Made by a program: the position numbers and the translations under genes. This document shows positions 32,395 to 43,835 of a stretch of DNA of 64,000 nt, piece after piece (positions within the stretch are counted from its first letter, which is position 1; the number at the start of each line of letters is the position of its first letter). The stretch covers positions 114,378,313-114,442,312 of the forward strand of contig NC_044986.1 of assembly GCF_008728515.1 (NCBI RefSeq), written 5' to 3'. The notes beneath the pieces are model-generated. The model made no database searches. It was not told where the DNA came from and saw only the letters and a program-made list of their open reading frames with translations. Origin of the DNA: Papio anubis (lineage: Eukaryota; Chordata; Mammalia; Primates; Cercopithecidae).

Positions 32395-32975
32395 AGGCCC
32401 ACCTCGTTTTACTGTGCGTCCCTTTATTGTGCTTTTCAGATATTGTACTTTTTACAAATGGAAGGTTTGTGACAATCCTGCATGGAGCAAGCCTATTGGT
32501 GCCGTTTTTCCAAGACCCATGTGCTCACTTCGTGTCCCTGTGTCCCATTTTGGTAATTGTCACGATATTTTAAGCTTTTCCATCATCGTTATATCTGTAA
32601 TGGTGATGTGTGATCTCTGCTGTGACTATCGTAATTGTTTCGGGGCACCAAGAATCGTGCTCATAAAATGGGGAACTTAATCGATAAATGGTGTGTGTGT
32701 TCTGACTGTCCCACTGATGGCCGCTCCCTGTCTGTCTCCCTCTCCTTACACCTGCCTATTCCTGAGATACAAAAAAATTGAATCAGGCCAGTTAGTACCC
32801 TACGATGGCCTCTTAAGTGTTCAAGTGAAAGGAAGAGCGTTGCACATCTGTCACTTTAAATAGCAAGCTGGACATGATGAAGCGTAGTGAGGAAGGCATG
32901 TCCAAAGCCAAGACAGGCTGAAAGCTAGGCCTCTTAAACCAGTTAGCTGAGTTATGAATGAAAAAAAGTTCATGG

Positions 32976-33267
32976 GGCTGGGTGCGATGGCTCACGCCTG
33001 TAACCCCAGCACTTTGGGAGGCCGAGGTGGTCTTGAGGCCAGGAGTTTGAGACCAGCCTGGCCAACATAGTGAAACCCCCATCTCTACTAAAAATACAAA
33101 AATTAGCTGGGCATGGTGGGACATGCCTATAGTCCCAGCTACTCAGGAGGCTGAGGCAGGAAGATTGCTTGAATCTGGAAGGCAGAGGCTGCAGTGAACC
33201 AAGATCGCGCCATTGCACTCCAGCCTGGGTGACAGAGTAAGACTCCGTCTCAAAAAAAAAAAAAAAA
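32976..33267 (+). mobile_element. AluS in Tigger1
   Basis: Sense Alu with a small left-arm deletion (gaggtggtcttgaggccagg). Flanked by aaaaaaagttcatg and aaaaaaagttcttg. Confidence 0.93.
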
Positions 33268-33480
33268 GTTCTTGAAGGAAATTAAAAGTGCTACTCCAGT
33301 GAACCCATGAGTGATCAGAAAGCAACACAACCTTACTGCTGATTATGGAGAAATCAGTGATCAGTTAGTAGCCGTCAACATCGAGGCACAGCCCTCCACC
33401 AGCTGAAAGACTTGCTGAAGGCTTAGATGATGGTTAGCATTTTTTTTTTTTAGCAGTAAGTTATTTTAAAAATTAAGATA

Positions 33481-33777
33481 GGGCCAAGGCATAGTGGTTC
33501 ACGCCTGCAGTCCCTTTGGGATTTGGGAGGCCTTTGGGAGGAGGCGAGGTAGAAGTGAATCGAGGTCAGGAGATCCAGACCACCATCCTGGCTAGCCATG
33601 AGTGGGAACCATCTCTACTAAAATACAAAAATTAGCCTGCATTAGGTAGGCACCTGTAGTCCCAGCTGGGAGGCTGAGGCAGGAGAATGCATTAGCAGGA
33701 GGCCAGAGCTTGCAGTGGCTGAGATTCACGCCCACTACGAGCCCTGGGCAGCAGGCTGAGACTCCGTCTCAAAAATT
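33481..33777 (+). mobile_element. Alu with scrambled sequence
   Basis: Alu text in order but peppered with small insertions and losses (agtccctttgggatttggga, actacgagccctgggcagca). Flanking aaaattaagat repeats bound it. Base-level quality is doubtful. Confidence 0.82.
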
Positions 33778-33949
33778 AAGATGTCACATTACATTTATTT
33801 TTTTAGACATAATACTAGTGCACACTTAATAGATGCTAGTAAAAGCATCAGCATACAGTTCATATATGCATAGAGCCAAAAGGTGGGTAAACGCTGCCGA
33901 TACTTCAATGCAGTGACCTGGGGAACTGCAGTATCTCCAAGGTCTGGCA

Positions 33950-34110
33950 TATAATACACTTATTTATTGTGGATATAAGGTTATGGTATCCCCATCCCAC
34001 TGGAATTATAGAAGCTCTGCGAGGTTTATCTATCTTGTTAAGCAAAGAATTGTATCTTAGGTGCACAGGGCAATTGCACAGCATGTGATACATGCCATTG
34101 GCATCCAAGT
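33950..34110 (+). mobile_element. L2 3' region, continuation
   Basis: cacttatttattgtggatat, ctggaattatagaagctctg and gcacagcatgtgatacat continue the L2 interrupted at 32071. Confidence 0.65.
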
Positions 34111-35032
34111 GGCAGGAGTTTGGATGATTGCAGTTTGGACTTCCGATGCTGAAATCAGGGAATGAATGGAGGAAGTGAGACTCTGGATGAAACAGGGGCA
34201 GGTCAAATTTAGACAATGGAAGGCCATAGGGATGCATACCCGCAGTGGGGTGCCCTACAGGCAGAGGTGCAAATAAAATGTAGGTGAGAAGCCCAGCCCA
34301 TGGGTCCTGGAGAACTAGGTTGAAGTGGGAGGGAAGGGGCGGGAGGCTGAGAACCGGGAAAGCTGGGCAGAGGCGTGCGGACTCTTTGTGGTGAGCTGCG
34401 AAGAGACTTGGGAATGGCAAGATAAAAGCTTTGTTTTAGAAGAGCTATGCAGTTGCTAAATAGAGGCTGGACTGCAAAGTGGAGTCAGAGAAAGCCAGAG
34501 ATGTCTGCTGGGAAGTTGTTAGCCAGAGGCCAGAGAAGGTCTGAACAAGGTGATCATAAAAGATCATCTGAAATAGATTTGGGAAGAAGCAACAGATTTT
34601 TTTTTCTAATTTTTTATTATGAAAAGTTTCAAGCATACAAGAATATGTAATAGTTATCACCATTCATATACATATGTGTGCATATACATACGTGTGTGTG
34701 ATTCAGTGGCTCCAACAACTGAATTTTAATTGGGTTTTGTTTCATTTACCAAGAACCTACAAATGGTGGGTCACAGTAGGTACATTCTATATACAGGAAA
34801 CATTTTTCCAATTGTTACAAGACCTAGGATTCAACATCGGATCATATTTTCTTATTATAATTTCAATAGAGTCAAAACTATAACAGCATTTTAAGCATTC
34901 TAGGTCCTTGAATACAAAACTCTGTGCAAAGGCACCATTCATTAAATTACTGATTAAGGGAATGGGATGCTGTTTGGCTTAGTGTGCCTGTGATTGTAAT
35001 TTTTGGCAGCAAAACAGGTTTTGTCAGTTGTG
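34111..35032. other. Mostly unassigned; L2-like then AT-rich
   Basis: 34270-34590 has weak antisense L2 resemblance (gaggctggactgcaaagtgg). 34600-34690 resembles an ancient LINE (gaaaagtttcaagcatacaa) followed by a small TG/TA run. No gene. Confidence 0.4.
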
Positions 35033-35337
35033 TTTTGAGATAGGGTCTCTGCTTGTCACCCAAGCTGGAGTGCAATGGCACAATCTCTGCTCAGTTTAGC
35101 CTCCACCTCCCGCGCTCGAGGGATCCTCCTACTGCAGCCTCCTGAATAGCTGGGAACATAGGCACGCACCATCATGCCGGCTGATTTTGTTTGTTTTTTG
35201 CAGAGACGAGGTCTCACTATATTGCCTAGGCTGGTCTTGAGTGCCTGAGCTCAAGTGATCCTCCCACCTCAGCCTCCCAAAGTGCTGGGATTACAGGCAG
35301 GAGCCGCTGCACCTGGCCACAGCTACTGCGCTCGGCC
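35033..35337 (-). mobile_element. AluJ with duplicated 5' tip
   Basis: Antisense AluJ to 35317, followed by cagctactgcgctcggcc (35319-35336), a second copy of its last about 18 bases. Confidence 0.88.
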
Positions 35338-36370
35338 AAGCGAAATAGTTTTTAAACATTCATGTTTGCTGCAGAGAGATGAAAAAATATTGTTTTGTTC
35401 CCCTTTACAGAAAACAAAAGCTTCTGTGATTAATATTTTATGCCACACATCCTCTGAGGATGAAGAGCCCTTCTATGCTTCCCCATTCTAACCTCTCATT
35501 TGGAAAAGGAAAAAGGTGAAAGAGTGAAATTGAAGGCAAACTACCGAGGAAAATGATACTTAGCCTGACATGTTGTTACTTTGTGTTTCCAGCTTTCTTC
35601 CTTTCTCTAGTTTTCTGGGGTTTTTGTTTGTTTGTTTGGTTTCTCAGCCTGACCCAGTGTTTTTTCTATGTCAATTCTAGGCCCGGGAGAAGCTGCGTTT
35701 CTCCTGGATGACTTATTCAGAAGCCAGTTCAGTAAATTCAAACTGTTCCAGAGTCCCTGTTTTAAAACCACTGATGCCGTGGACCCACTAAGGTTGAGCT
35801 GTGCTGTAGTAAAGTGCTTTGTGTTCTTTGGGTAATGAAACTCCCCAGATAAAGGACTTGGCATTGAGCTTTTGAACTATAGATGGTCCTGTTCCAGTGA
35901 GGATCCTGGCCATTTAGTTCCCAGAATCCTTGACCCTGGGCTTGTGAATTCCTCATTCTGAGAGGGTCTGGATGGTGTTAGTGAGTACTATGCTGTTTCC
36001 AAGTAGATGGCTGGAGCCTCCAACTAATAGACCCAAAGGGTCAAACGTCTGAAAGTGGAGTGCCTGAGGGAGAGGACTGGCCCATTCTTTGGGAAGATGT
36101 TCCACCCTTCCTCACTTATGATCCCTCATTCTATTTATTTGTCTGGCTCATGAGAGGACAGATGTTCTTGTTCCTTTTTCCTATTCTTTTAAAATTCATT
36201 TTTAATTGAACGTTTAACACATGAATACACTCTTGTAAAAAAAAATTCAATCAGATAAAGACAAAAATCTCCCTTGATTCTTGCTGTAGTCTGAAACTGT
36301 CCCCCAAGGTTCTTCTTCTTTTTTTTGATAGGATCTCAGAATTGAAAGGGCCTTGAGAATTATTTAGTCT
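35338..36370. other. Unassigned repeat-poor sequence
   Basis: About 1 kb. A CR1/L3-like motif (agaattgaaagggccttgag) lies at 36338-36357. A diverged LINE-like run near 36190-36290. No coding frame of note. Confidence 0.4.
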
Positions 36371-36376
36371 TTCTTT

Positions 36377-37284
36377 TATTTTTTTGCATCATTTTTATTA
36401 TTATACTTTGAAGTTCTAGGAGTACATGTACTGTGATGCAGGTTGTATTACATATGTATACATGTGCCGTGTTAATTGTATACACCCATTAACTTTCAAA
36501 TCATTTACATTAAATTATCTCCCTAATGCTATCCCTCCCCCTCCTCCACAATGCAGTTGTTGGTGTGTAGTGTTCCTTCCTGTATCTAGGCAGTCATTGT
36601 TCAGTTCCACCTGGTAGGAACTGTCGCGGTGGTTTTCTATTCTTGCGATGGATTTTGCTTTAGGAATGAGTAGTTTCAGCTGCATCCATGTCCCTCCTAT
36701 AGGACAGACTCATCTTTTGCCAAAACATAGTATTCATGGTGTATATGGCCTTGCATTTTTCATCTAATCCAGTCTGTCACTTGATGGGGACATTTGGGTT
36801 GATTCAAGTCTTTGCTATTGTAGAAGAGTGCACCCAATAAAACATGCATGTAAAACATGTATCTTTATAATAGTACTTGATAATAATCCTTTGGGTATAT
36901 CCCCAGTAATGGGATGGGCTAGGTCAAATGGTATTCTCTTCCTGGATCCTTGAGGTCCACACTCTTTTTCCCACAGTGATTTGAACTAGTTTACAGTCCA
37001 CACTAACTTGGGAGTAAAAAGTGTTCCTATTTCTCCACATCCTCCTCAGCACCTGTGGCTACCAGTTTTTTTATTGATTTGCCATTTCTAGCTGGGTGGC
37101 AGGATGGTATCTCCTTTCATGGTTTTAGTTGCATTTCTCTGATGGCCAGTGATGAATGGGCATTTTTTCATGTGTCTATTGACTGTAGCAAGATGTCTTC
37201 TTTAGAGAGTGTCTATTCATATCAATACACACTTTTGAGTGGGGCTGTTTGTTTTTCTTATATTAAAGGTTCTTATATAGAGAT
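36377..37284 (-). mobile_element. L1PA/L1P 3' end, noisy copy
   Basis: Antisense L1 from attattatactttgaagttc through ctgcatccatgtccctcc, tttgggtatatccccagtaa and ttctccacatcctcctcagc. The part 36470-37060 has far more small indels than 37060-37284, which reads close to consensus. Confidence 0.85.
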
Positions 37285-37285
37285 C

Positions 37286-37577
37286 TTTTTTTTTTTTTTT
37301 TTTTTTTTTTCTGAGACAAGGTCTCGCTCTGTTGCCCAGGCTGAAATGCAGTGGCTCAATCACAGCTCAGTATAGCCTTGAACTCCTGGGCTCAAGCAAT
37401 CTTCCCACCTTAGCCTCCCAAGTAGCTGGGACCATAGGCATGCACCACATGGTGCCTGGGTAATTTAAAAAATTTTCTGTAGAGACAGGGTCTCCCTATA
37501 TTACCCAGGCTGGTCTCAGCAGTCCTCCTGCCTCAGCCTCCCAAAGTGCTGGGATTACAGGTGTGAGCCACTGTGCT
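37286..37577 (-). mobile_element. AluJ
   Basis: Antisense, poly-T 37286-37310. Repeats cttatatag and cttatgtag flank it. Confidence 0.92.
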
Positions 37578-37597
37578 CATGTCTTATGTAGAAACTT

Positions 37598-37922
37598 ACT
37601 AGCCAATGTGATAGTATTAAAAGATGGTGCCTTTAGGAGGTGATTCGATCATTTAGGGCCCTTAGAAAAGGGTGTGAAGGAGTGGATTCCTTCCCTTTTC
37701 CATCCCTTCCTCCAGGTGAGGATGCAGTGTTTGTCCCCTCCAGGAGACACAGTGTTCAAGGTGCCATCTTGGAAGCAGAGACCAAGCCCTCGCCATACTA
37801 AACTGGCTAGCACTGTGATCTTGGACTTGCCAGCCTCCACAACAGTGAGAAATAAATTTCTATTGTTTATAATTTACCCATTCTGTGGTATTTTGCTGTA
37901 GCAGCTCAAATGGACTTAGACA
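37598..37922 (+). mobile_element. MLT1 LTR
   Basis: ccaatgtgatagtattaaaa, ggaggtgattcgatcattta, gtgatcttggacttgccagc, cagtgagaaataaatttcta and gtagcagctcaaatggactt follow MLT1 order to the 3' end. Confidence 0.8.
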
Positions 37923-37959
37923 CTTCCCCAGCTACCAGCCCACTTCCTCCTAATTCTAT

Positions 37960-38745
37960 TTTCAGTGTGGTATAATCTGTCCAGATTTTCTTGTCTGCAT
38001 TTACATGACCATATTTATATACAGATGTATATAGTTTTGTGCAGACATTTGCATAAATAATGTCATGCTTTCTGTGGTGTTCTACAACTTACAGTTTTCA
38101 GTTAACAATATGTCTTTCCCTAAAACCATTTATGTGGTCTTTTCCATATAAATCTTCATTCTTTTTTTTTTTCACACAGAGTCTCCCTCTGTCATCAGGC
38201 TGGAGCGCAGTGGCACAATCTCGGATCCCTGCAACCTCCACCTCCCAAGTTCAAGCGATTCTCCTGCCTCAGCCTCCCAAGTAGCTGGGACTATAGGTGC
38301 GCACCACCACACCCAGCTAATTTTTGTAATTTTAGTAGGGACGGGGTTTCACCATGTTGGCCAGGATGGTCTTGATCTCTTGATCTCGTGATCTGCCTGC
38401 CTCAGCCTCCCAAAGTGCAGGGATTACAGGTGTGAGCCAGCATGCCTGGCCTAAATTTTCATTCTTTCTTTTACTGCTGGAATTTAACCAGTCTCCCTAA
38501 TGATGGCTATGTAAATTGTTTCTATTTTTGTTTGTATTTTAAACATTGTTGTAATAAACATTTTTTGCTGGTTTGTGCACACACCTGAGTAGTTGTCTAG
38601 GACAGATGGAAACCAGGACAGATACCTGGCAGTGAATTGCTGGTTAAAGGCATAGACTTTTAATAAAGATGGATAGTGCCCAGTCGCCATCCAAAACAAG
38701 TGATAGAAGTATAGACCAACAGTGCATAGGAGAGAGCGTATTTCT
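37960..38745 (-). mobile_element. Ancient L1M/HAL1 fragment, split by an Alu
   Basis: tggtataatctgtccag, ggtgttctacaacttacag, then gttgtaataaacattttttg, gcagtgaattgctggttaaa and agaccaacagtgcatagga are antisense LINE ORF2-type landmarks. Confidence 0.55.
38162..38451 (-). mobile_element. Alu (Sc/Y-like)
   Basis: Antisense; atctcgtgatctgcctgcct is Sc/Y-type. Target-site duplication aaatcttcattcttt and aaattttcattcttt. Confidence 0.93.
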
Positions 38746-39170
38746 CTACCTTGGATATGGACAATGTTGAAATCTTTACCACTCTGTTTTGCACAAGCAT
38801 CATGTCCCATTATTTACTATAATTGGAATTTCCGTAGGAATTAGTGGGATTGAACAACTTCATTCACCATTAGTATTTTGTCGTGTGAATTGCCATGATG
38901 TTCTTAAATCTGTGTTGACTTTCAAAACACATCCCCTCTTTTATTTTTCACTAAGATTGCCTGTTTTTTTATTTCAGCAAATATATGCGTGCATAATTGC
39001 AGAAATATGTGTGTTGTTTGAGGGAGTTGGAATGGAAATGCTTCTAGGACCAGCCCCCTCCTAAAAGGTGCTTTTTCCCTGGGTGTCTCACCGAGGGTAA
39101 ATTCTGACGGGGCCAGCCCGCAGGCTGAGGGCATGTTTCATTTAGACCTGATGCCTCTTTTTTGGGATCT
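38746..39170. other. Unassigned sequence
   Basis: About 425 bases, AT-rich on the left; possibly more ancient LINE, not recognised. Confidence 0.4.
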
Positions 39171-39935
39171 AGACTACAGTGGAACTGGGGGGCCTGTCCC
39201 TGATCTAAAATGGTTTGGAAAGCTTGTAGTCATTAACCAAGAAATAGGATGACTTTTGCTGTCCTTTTTCTCTTTGTTTTTCAGTTTGGGAGGTTTCTAT
39301 CACCATGTCCTCAAGTTCAGAGATTCTTTCCTTGGCCGTGCCTATTCTACTCATGAACCCATCCAAGCAGTCTTCATGTCTGTTTTGGTGTCTTTGATCT
39401 CTAGCATTTCTTTTTGGTGGTTTTCCAGATTTTTCCATCTCTCTGCTTGCATTACCATCTGTTCTTCCACGTTGTCTACTTTTTTCCATTAGAGCCCTTT
39501 GCATATTAATCCTGGTGGTTTTAAATTCCTGGTCTGATAATTTTAACATCACTGCCATATCTGACTCTGGTTCTGTTGCTTGTTCAGTCTCTTCAGGCTG
39601 TGTTTGTTGGTTGTTTGTTTGTTGGATCTTTTGGGATGCCTCATAATTCTTGGTTGAGAGGTGGACGTGATGTAAAGGAACGTGGATAAACGGGCATTTA
39701 GTAATGCAATGGTGTTAAAGAGGGAAAGTGGTCATATGGTCTTGTGTGGGGTCTTGGTCTTTTAGTGAGCCTGCCCCTGGACTTTACAAGTGTTTTTCAG
39801 TTTGGGTTGTTCCCCCAACCTTAGAGGGGACAGGATGACTAGAAGGGGCTGGAGTTGGGTATTTCCCTTCCTCTAGGTAGGTTAGGCTCTGGCTATCTAG
39901 TTTCTTCTAAGGGAAGATGTTGTTAAGAACAGAAC
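39171..39935 (-). mobile_element. L1M 5' region (5' UTR and ORF1 start)
   Basis: Antisense. gcctgcccctggactttaca, ggggctggagttgggtattt and tgcctcataattcttggttg are L1M upstream text; below it the ORF1 start reads through on the minus strand. Confidence 0.7.
39205..39558 (-). pseudogene. L1M ORF1 N-terminal remnant
   Basis: A 117-codon minus-strand frame. Residues INMQRALMEKSRQ, GNASREMEKSGK and ISELEDMVIETSQTEKQREK match by eye the coiled-coil part of L1 ORF1p, the RNA-binding protein of LINE-1. The RRM and C-terminal domains are absent and the frame ends in unrelated sequence, so this is a fossil. It is one of few frames here with a recognisable protein origin. Confidence 0.75.
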
Positions 39936-39937
39936 GC

Positions 39938-40198
39938 AGCTGGGTATGGTGGCTCATACCTACAATCCTTGCATTTTGGGTGGCCGAGGCAGGAGGGTCG
40001 CTTGAGGCCTGGAGTTTGAGACCAGCTGGGGCAACATAATCAGACCCCATTTCTTTAAAAAAGTTAAAAAATTAGCTAGGCTTGGAGGTGCATGCCTGGA
40101 CCTGGTCCCAGCTACCTGGGAGGCTAAGGTGAGAGGATTCCTTGAGCCCAGGATGTTGAGGCTGCAGTGAGCTATGATGAAGAGCCAGACCTCGTCTG
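39938..40198 (+). mobile_element. AluJ, right arm cut
   Basis: Sense AluJ that loses the terminal ctgcactccagcctgggcg block (gctatgatgaagagccagac) and passes into the GAA tract. Confidence 0.88.
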
Positions 40199-40357
40199 AA
40201 GGAAGAAGAAGAAGGAGAAGGAGAAGGAGAGGAAGAAAAAGAAGAAAGAAGAGGGAGAAGGAGAAGAAGGAGAAAGAAGCAGGAAGAAGAAGGAAGAAGG
40301 AGGAAGAAGAAAGAAGCAGCAGGAGGAGAAGAAGGAGAAGTAGGAGGAGGAGGAGGA
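40199..40357 (+). repeat. (GAA/GGA)n purine tract in Alu tail
   Basis: About 160 bases with almost no pyrimidine, GAA and GGA units. It resumes at 40678-40730 beyond a later Alu. Confidence 0.96.
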
Positions 40358-40650
40358 GGCCGGGCGTCTTGCCTCACACCTGTAATCCCAGCACTTTGGG
40401 AGGCTGAGGTGGGTGGATCACGAGGTCAGGAGTTGAGAGACCAGCCTGGCCAACATGGTGAAACGCCATCTTTACTAAAAATACAAAATTAGCCAGGCGT
40501 GGTGGTACGTGCCTGTAATCCCAGCTACTCAGGAGGCTGAGGCAGGAGAATTGCTTGAACCTGGGAGGCAGAGATTGCAGTGAGCCAAGATCACGCCATT
40601 GCACTCAAGCCTGGGCGACAGAGTGAGACTCCGTCTCAAAAAAAAAAAGC

Positions 40651-40677
<27 letters not shown>
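40358..40677 (+). mobile_element. AluS inserted in the GAA tract
   Basis: Full sense Alu with about 38 bases of A-rich tail (one gc interruption) ending at 40677. GA-rich sequence lies on both sides. Confidence 0.93.
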
Positions 40678-40681
<4 letters not shown>

Positions 40682-40730
40682 GAGGAGGAGGAAGAAGAAG
40701 GGCAAGAAGGGGAAGAAGAAGAAGTAGCAG

Positions 40731-41100
40731 CTCTGTTGTGTTTCAGAATGACTCCTTTTTCCCTCTCCCTTCTAGAAGCATGCGGAAATTTTCTCCAATA
40801 TTCACAGTGAGAACCTGGCCACGCTCCAGGAAGTAAACTCACAAAAGTGTGGGGATTCCCCTGGGACCGGGTCCCCAGAGCTTGAACCCTTAGGCTTGTC
40901 CATGCCGAGCCTCCAGCAATTCATCAATCGCAGTTTCGGCTTTCCTGCGTCTGCTCCTGGGCTTCTGCAATGGTCAGTTGCAATTCTCTGTATTCTCCTG
41001 TCTCGCCAATTGTGGGGCAGTGGTTTGCCCTGCGACCTTACGTTTCTTCCAGATCTAAGAAGAGCTGCTGCTTTTTTGATGGCTTTTTAATGACAGAATT
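40731..41100. other. Possible L1M 5' UTR-type sequence
   Basis: agaagcatgcggaaattttc, cacagtgagaacctggccac, ctcacaaaagtgtggggatt and gagcctccagcaattcatca recall an ancient L1M block, perhaps linked to 39171-39935. Not certain. Confidence 0.4.
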
Positions 41101-42564
41101 CCCTTTTGCTTTTGAGGCAGGATGATGGTAAGTCAGGTTTCACCACTCGCCCCAATCGCTTTTACAAGGCCTGATTCTAAAGCAAAGTCAGTGCGCTGCT
41201 CAGCAGCAGTTTAGAGCATTTGGGTTCCCTTCTGTGTGGTTTTCATTCATCTGCAGAAATGCCAAGGGCTTCCCTGAGGTCTTCTCCTCCAGAGCAGATC
41301 TAAGGATGTGTTCTCCCCTGTGCCTCTGATACTGTCATTGGCTGGCCCTCCCTCTGAGCAGGACAGGCCGTCATGCCCTGCCCTCTTGCCTTCCAGTCGG
41401 AATGTTTTCACCCTTAACTAGACCCTCTGCTTCCCCAGTCACACCAAGCACCAGTCTTCTAGAACCCACTTATGTCTCCGAGCACCATGGGACGGCTTGA
41501 GAAAGCCCTTGGGTTGGAGGCTAGGGCGGGGCCGCCCACAACAGCTGCTCTCCACACTGTCTCCTTTCTGTCTCCTGGGCAAGGGCCATCTCTGCTTGCT
41601 GTTCTCTCCTGGCCACACCCTTGCCACCTGCCCTCTGCCTCCTCCCACTCCAGTCCAGCTGTTTACCCCTAAACTTCCTCCCTCCTTTCTGCAACCTAAC
41701 CCCCCACCGCAGCCTTCTCTGCCTGGGGATCTTCCCAGAGGTGTGGGGAGTACTGTGCTTGAGCCCAGGTGGCCCTGGGAAACCCAGCAGCTCCTCCTGC
41801 CTGCTATGTTCTTCCCTGGCTCCCCACCCCTGAAATGCTCTGACATTGATCAGGTAAACGCTTCAGTGTCTAGTCACTGGGATGCTTTAAGTCCCCATAT
41901 GTTCTCGTTACGTCCTGAACCTGTTTGTCCAGGTGACTGTTGTCTACCTTACAAGGGAGGGTCTTGAAAGCCAGAGAGAGAGAGAGACTGAGACCAGTTC
42001 TACGCAGTTCTATTTATACAGTGATTAGCACAGAACCATGAGCAATTAGGTACCTAATAAATGCTTCCTGGTGGTGTAATACTACAGGAAATCATTCCTT
42101 CATGTGTTTCTGGTACTTACGCCTTGAACTTGGTGAAAGATGGATGGAGTGGGGGTGAGATTAAATTGAAAGTGTTTTTTAAAACCTTTTCAGAAGTTGA
42201 ATGTTTACTTTTTCATGGGCATGGTTCCTTAGTGGATCTGAGTTGATGGAGAGTGCTGGAAATGCAGATCCTGTTTACCTCATAGAGGTCACTGTGAGCC
42301 CTCTATGAGTTGCCATGGCACATATCTGAATGAATAGGAGTGAAGTCAGCCCTTTAGTGGTGTCGAGTCATCACAGTTCTGTTTGGGAGACTTGTCATCC
42401 AAAACCAAATAAAACATTAAGAATGAAGAGTCTTTTCCCATCCCTGGGCCCTCCTGGACTCTCAGAAGTCTTTATATGGCCAGTGCACCTTGCTTCATGC
42501 CAGAGTTTTCTTTTAAAAGAGTGAATTTACACCATTTAGAGTTCCTTTGTAAGAAAAAAGTCTG
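41101..42564. other. Repeat-poor unique stretch
   Basis: About 1.45 kb. GC-richer part 41390-41840 has frames up to 156 codons without recognisable domains. (AG)n at 41971-41988 and an L2-like 3' end near 41995-42070 (acctaataaatgcttcctgg). No supported gene. Confidence 0.45.
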
Positions 42565-42870
42565 GGTCGGGCGCGGTGGCTCGTGCCTATAATCCCAGCA
42601 CTTTGAGGGAGCCAATCTGGAGATCCACTTGGAGTCAGGAGTTGGGACCAGCCTGGCCAGCATAGAGGAAGCCAATCTCTGGAATTCCAAAAATTAGCCA
42701 GGCGTGGAGTATGCGGCTGCAGTGCACCTGTGATCCCAGCTACCTGGGAGGCTAGGAGGGCCAGGAGAATTCGCCAGACCCAGGAGGCCCAGGGGTTACG
42801 CAGTGGAGGCCAAGATCCAACACAGCCTCCAGCCTGGGCAACAGAATTGAACTCCATCTCAAAAAAAAAA
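42565..42870 (+). mobile_element. Alu with scrambled sequence
   Basis: Head ggtcgggcgcggtggctcg is clean, then the body is scrambled (ctttgagggagccaatctgg, aggagggccaggagaattcg) before a clean tail. Same odd indel-rich pattern as 33481-33777. Confidence 0.82.
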
Positions 42871-43475
42871 GCAAAGCTAGGAAGTAGACAATTATATTAC
42901 TGGCTAGTATTTCTTTCCTCCAAGCCTTAAGGGCACTATCAAAGTGTCACCCTGACAATTCCCTATGTCCTATTCCCAGTAAAGGAGGCCTGGAGTCAGG
43001 AGAAGCTGGCCTGAGATAAGGCTCTCCATCGACCCTGGCCAGAGGCACTCCACTTTTAGCAGTAGGGAGATTCTGGAGACAAGGACACGTGAGGTTCCCC
43101 GTTCAAGTTTAAGCATCATAGCCAAAGATGGGAATGTGGGTGGGCAGATCTACAGGCTGGGCAGCCCAGAAGAAAAAATTGCTGCATGAATACAGATGGG
43201 AAGTGGGCCCTGGGTTTTAGAGGATTACTTTAGACCACATGCTCTGAAAATGGGCTCAGACTTCCTGCCTCACAGTCAGGCCCCAGCCTTTAGGGGGCTG
43301 GGAGGGGGGAGAGATGGGAAGGGGCAGCTAGGGGCACTGTCTGTCCTTGCAAGTCACCGAGTGGCCTGCCAGGGCTTTTTCCCAGTAGCATAGGGTTTCT
43401 CTCTCTCTCTCTCTAGCTGCTTGGAAGATCTCCTCTCTATCACGGAGAACAGGTGAAATTGCGCCAATCTCTTAG
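42871..43475. other. Unassigned sequence
   Basis: About 600 bases; short (TC)n at 43398-43416. No repeat or gene recognised. Confidence 0.4.
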
Positions 43476-43835
43476 TTTTTTTTTTTTTTTGTCAAAACAT
43501 CAGGGTTTCCTGCATATTGGTAGGCTGATCTTAAACTCCTGACCTCCAGGTGATCCACCCCAGCATCAGCCTTCAAAGGAAATCAGTGAGTTACAGGCGT
43601 AAGACCCGCCATGCCCAGCAATTTTTTTTTTTGACACCAGTCTCATCACCATCAGCTGAGTGCGATGAGGCAATCTCGGCTCACTGCCCCAGCCTCCTGC
43701 CTCCAGGTTCCAAAGCTGATTCCTCCTGCGCTGGCCTCTTTCGAGGTAAGCTGGGACCACAGGTACTGCAGCACCATACCCAGCGGTTTTTTAAAATTTT
43801 TTTATTTTTAGTAGAGACGGGGTTTTGCCATGGAA
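43476..43835 (-). mobile_element. Alu pieces with scrambled sequence
   Basis: Antisense left-arm text 43476-43620, then right arm and linker 43621-43835, ending mid-linker at gggttttgccatgg. Many small indels (accccagcatcagccttcaa). Confidence 0.78.

Larger units (their letters stand above)
32072..33949 (+). mobile_element. Internally deleted Tigger1 (pogo-type) holding three Alus
   Basis: Terminal caggtacacctag at 32072, then ttactgtgcgtccctttatt and cttaatcgataaatggtgtg. At about 33345 the 5' coding part (ctgattatggagaaa) jumps to 3' sequence (gtcaacatcgaggca), deleting most of the transposase. The 3' terminus is near 33940-33949. It is flanked by TA and lies in L2. Confidence 0.88.

Noticed and set aside
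31904..32680. 258-codon plus-strand frame, the longest in the window
   Set aside because: It reads through Alu tails, an antisense Alu and Tigger1; no protein family beyond Alu-type translations.
41497..41967. 156-codon plus-strand frame
   Set aside because: C-rich sequence gives proline/leucine-rich frames in several phases; no domain or splice support.
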